Assembly: GCA_946965045.2 (NCBI GenBank)
Contig: OX337233.1
Span: 620,001 to 684,000 of the forward strand
Direction of reading: 5' to 3'
DNA from: Epithemia pelagica
Taxonomy: Eukaryota > Bacillariophyta > Bacillariophyceae > Surirellales > Surirellaceae
DNA length: 64,000 nt
Shown: positions 62,001 to 64,000 of the stretch, piece by piece
How positions within the stretch are numbered: the stretch's first letter is position 1
How the letters are laid out: each line of letters starts with the position of its first letter
Position numbers and translations under genes: made by a program
Notes under the pieces: model-generated
Seen by the model: the letters and a program-made list of their open reading frames with translations, nothing else
Told to the model about the DNA's origin: nothing
Databases searched by the model: none

Positions 62001-64000
62001 AATTTGCCATGATATATGGCAAGGGCACAGGAAAGATATCCTGGGAATATGCATTTTCCTGGTCGACCCAAGGAACTGTGCAATGTACAGGATCCCTCTG
62101 GGATTGTGTGAAGTAGCTGGGCATTCTGCGGCCGCTGTCGCAAAGCACACCCTGGATATACTCGGATCGGTTGGTTTCACACAACGGGATTTGTCTTCGT
62201 CAGTGAACGATAATACGAATGCTGCTGTTTTAGCAGGAAAATATATCGTCGGTAATCAGACCGGCGGGAAATGTGACATGCACCGTGCTGAGTTGATCCT
62301 GAAACACGGAACTGGTATTGCTGTGCGGCGCCGTGGTGGCTCAATTCAGGACGAGTTCCCTGACTTTGTCAAAGTCTACAAGGCCGCTCTCAAACTTGTG
62401 GCATTGGTAATGAACAAGCGTACCAAAAAGTTCGAGGAAATTCGCCAATATGCAGCAAAGCACAACATGGTCGCAATCGAATTACCCATTCCAAATTCTA
62501 CCCGTGTCAATGGTTGTGTGATCATGTTCCACGGTCTGTTGAGAATGAAGTTTGTTTTTGATTCTTACTACGCAAAGGAATCTCCTGACAATGAGTTTAA
62601 GCGTGGTTATCTAACAAAGCAACAGTGGCAAGCAATTGCCGAATTTGAAGCAATACTGGCTCCTCTAAGGCATTGTGCCATGACTCTACAATCAGATGAC
62701 CCATCATCATCTGCCGGTTCCTTGTTGGAGATTTTTGGATGCAAACATGGTATTGAATGCCATAAGAAAGAAGGTGTTCGAGTGCTTACTGTCAATCCAT
62801 CGGATGACAACCTGGATTTCCAACGATGGGATGCAAAGCCAACCATAGAGAAGCTCAAGGGAAAGCGAAACAAGATCCAGTATGCAAATCTACTTGCCTC
62901 TTCCAAAGTCTTAATCAATCGCCTACTAAGGGAGTTCCGAACATACATGATGGCCGGCGACGACGTCCATGCAGAGAATGCGATTTGCGGACACCCCTTC
63001 CTATGCGCAATGGCACCCAGTGTTCTACAGTCAATTTCTATTTACAACGCCAACGATGTTGAGAGGTTGAAGAAGAATTTTGTTACCGACATGGTGACAA
63101 AATTCTATGTTCCAAAGAGATCTGGGCAGCCAACAACCCAGTCTAACGTTGCAAGAGCGGTGGCAGAGGGTGAAAGCCATCCTGAATCAGAGTCAGATTC
63201 GGATGATGACAGTGTTGTTGGTATGTTTAGTATCTTTAAGAAGCATAACCAAACACAGGAGTTGGCTGCCACGGTACTGCAAACCTATCAAGCGGGACAG
63301 AATCCTACCCCTGCCCCTGCTACACCAGTCACTGACAAGGATAACTTGTACACCGAATGTGAGAAAGAATTCAACAGCTACAAAGACTTCTGCAATCGAA
63401 TGATTGCCAAGAATTGGGAGAAGTTGATCCGGGAATATCCAACGCCTTTGTTCTCAGAAGAAGAGCCCAAATGGACCCCAGCCGAGAAAAAGAAGTTCGT
63501 GAAAGCATGCAACTCAACCGAGTTCAATAGGGTGAGCAAGTATTTTGATGTTCTTAAATGGTGGTCCGTGAACAAGGGCAATTTCAGCAAAGTCTTCCCG
63601 AGTGCGGTAATCTGGTTGTCAAAGCCGTCCACAAATGCATTCCAGGAGAGGATTTTTTCTTCTTCTTCCTGGTTTGACAGCAACCGGCTAATGCGTCGTC
63701 AGAGCAAGAAGCACTTTGAGGTCCGAACAATGGAACTGGTCACGCGCAAGGTGAGAGAGGAAATCAAGAAAAATGAAGAACTATTAGAGGGGAACCAGTG
63801 GAATCCCATTACAGTCGATGACAATGAGAATGAGCAGGAAGAAGAACCCGCGTCGGTCCCCACTGATCAACAAACAAGTGCTGCTGCTGGGGCTGTGGAC
63901 AATGTAGCTCGTACCAATAATCAACAAACAAACAACGCTATTGCCATCGCTCCCATTGAGGAGGGTACTGCGGATGATGATGAGGTGGCAGTGGTGGAAG
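62001..64000 (+). pseudogene. hAT transposase, 3' part (continues past the window)
   Basis: The frame interrupted at 53645 resumes here: removing Copia B plus one GGAAC copy (8355 bp, a multiple of three) keeps the phase. No stop occurs to the last base. The catalytic core has VNDNTNAAVLAGKYIVG with a catalytic aspartate and the hAT-typical GGKCDMHRAELILKH. Further on are EFEAILAPLRHCAMTLQ and, at about 63541-63740, the C-terminal hAT dimerisation region (YFDVLKWWSVNKGNFSKVF, STNAFQERIFSSSSWFDSNR). An acidic Gln-rich tail follows. Apart from the Copia insertion no lesion is seen, so the element was open when hit. The C-terminus lies outside the window. Confidence 0.87.

Larger units (their letters stand above)
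52072..64000 (+). mobile_element. hAT-type DNA transposon, interrupted by Copia B, right end outside the window
   Basis: The transposase gene (in two parts, 52684-53645 and 62001-64000) identifies a hAT element. A candidate left terminus is CAGGGTTTTGAATTC at 52072, since hAT ends typically start with CAGGG or similar. The next 370 bp are crowded with AATTCCC/AATTTCC motifs in both orientations, resembling hAT subterminal binding sites. The right terminus and the 8-bp target duplication cannot be checked within the window. Confidence 0.6.

Overview
This window looks like nuclear DNA of a diatom, probably a pennate one (inference). The supporting signs are: genes that are either intron-poor or carry short GT-AG introns; a formate/nitrite-transporter protein whose N-terminus is a signal peptide followed by an A-F junction like the stramenopile plastid-targeting motif; two Ty1/Copia retrotransposons; a piggyBac element; and a hAT element. 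Nothing prokaryotic is present, and I found no rRNA, convincing tRNA or CRISPR array.

Region 1 (1-18603) is a tandem array with a period of about 4.4-4.6 kb. Each unit carries a plus-strand Kelch/coiled-coil gene (650-2347, 5079-7403, 9672-11436, 14313-16002) and, convergent to it, a minus-strand gene for an unrecognised membrane protein. All four Kelch copies look codable. Only the last copy of the partner (16357-18603) is intact; the other three have deletions and frame breaks. The Kelch copies look like mosaics of one another, which suggests gene conversion, and copy 2 has expanded a 129-bp coding minisatellite. The left end of the array lies outside the window.

Region 2 (18604-30305) holds single-copy host genes: a probable plastid formate/nitrite transporter (minus), a type II membrane protein resembling O-fucosyltransferases (plus), and a 1712-residue coiled-coil protein (minus).

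Region 3 (30306-39384) is two transposons inserted 56 bp apart. The first is an apparently intact piggyBac element with 16-bp terminal inverted repeats, subterminal palindromes and flanking CTAG. The second is a minus-strand Copia element with very short (111-bp) LTRs, a gag/pol junction formed by an in-frame UGA, and a nonsense codon in pol.

Region 4 (39385-52071) holds host genes: a protein kinase in three exons, two low-complexity hypothetical proteins, and a cold-shock-domain RNA-binding protein in three exons.

Region 5 (52072-64000) is a hAT-type transposon whose transposase gene was split by a young Copia element (53646-61995, 783-bp LTRs with three mismatches, 5-bp target duplication GGAAC). 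This Copia carries an extra 259-codon ORF ahead of gag, has a frameshift in integrase, and has a primer-binding site that matches the anticodon arm of tRNA-Asn. The hAT reading frame continues open to the end of the window.
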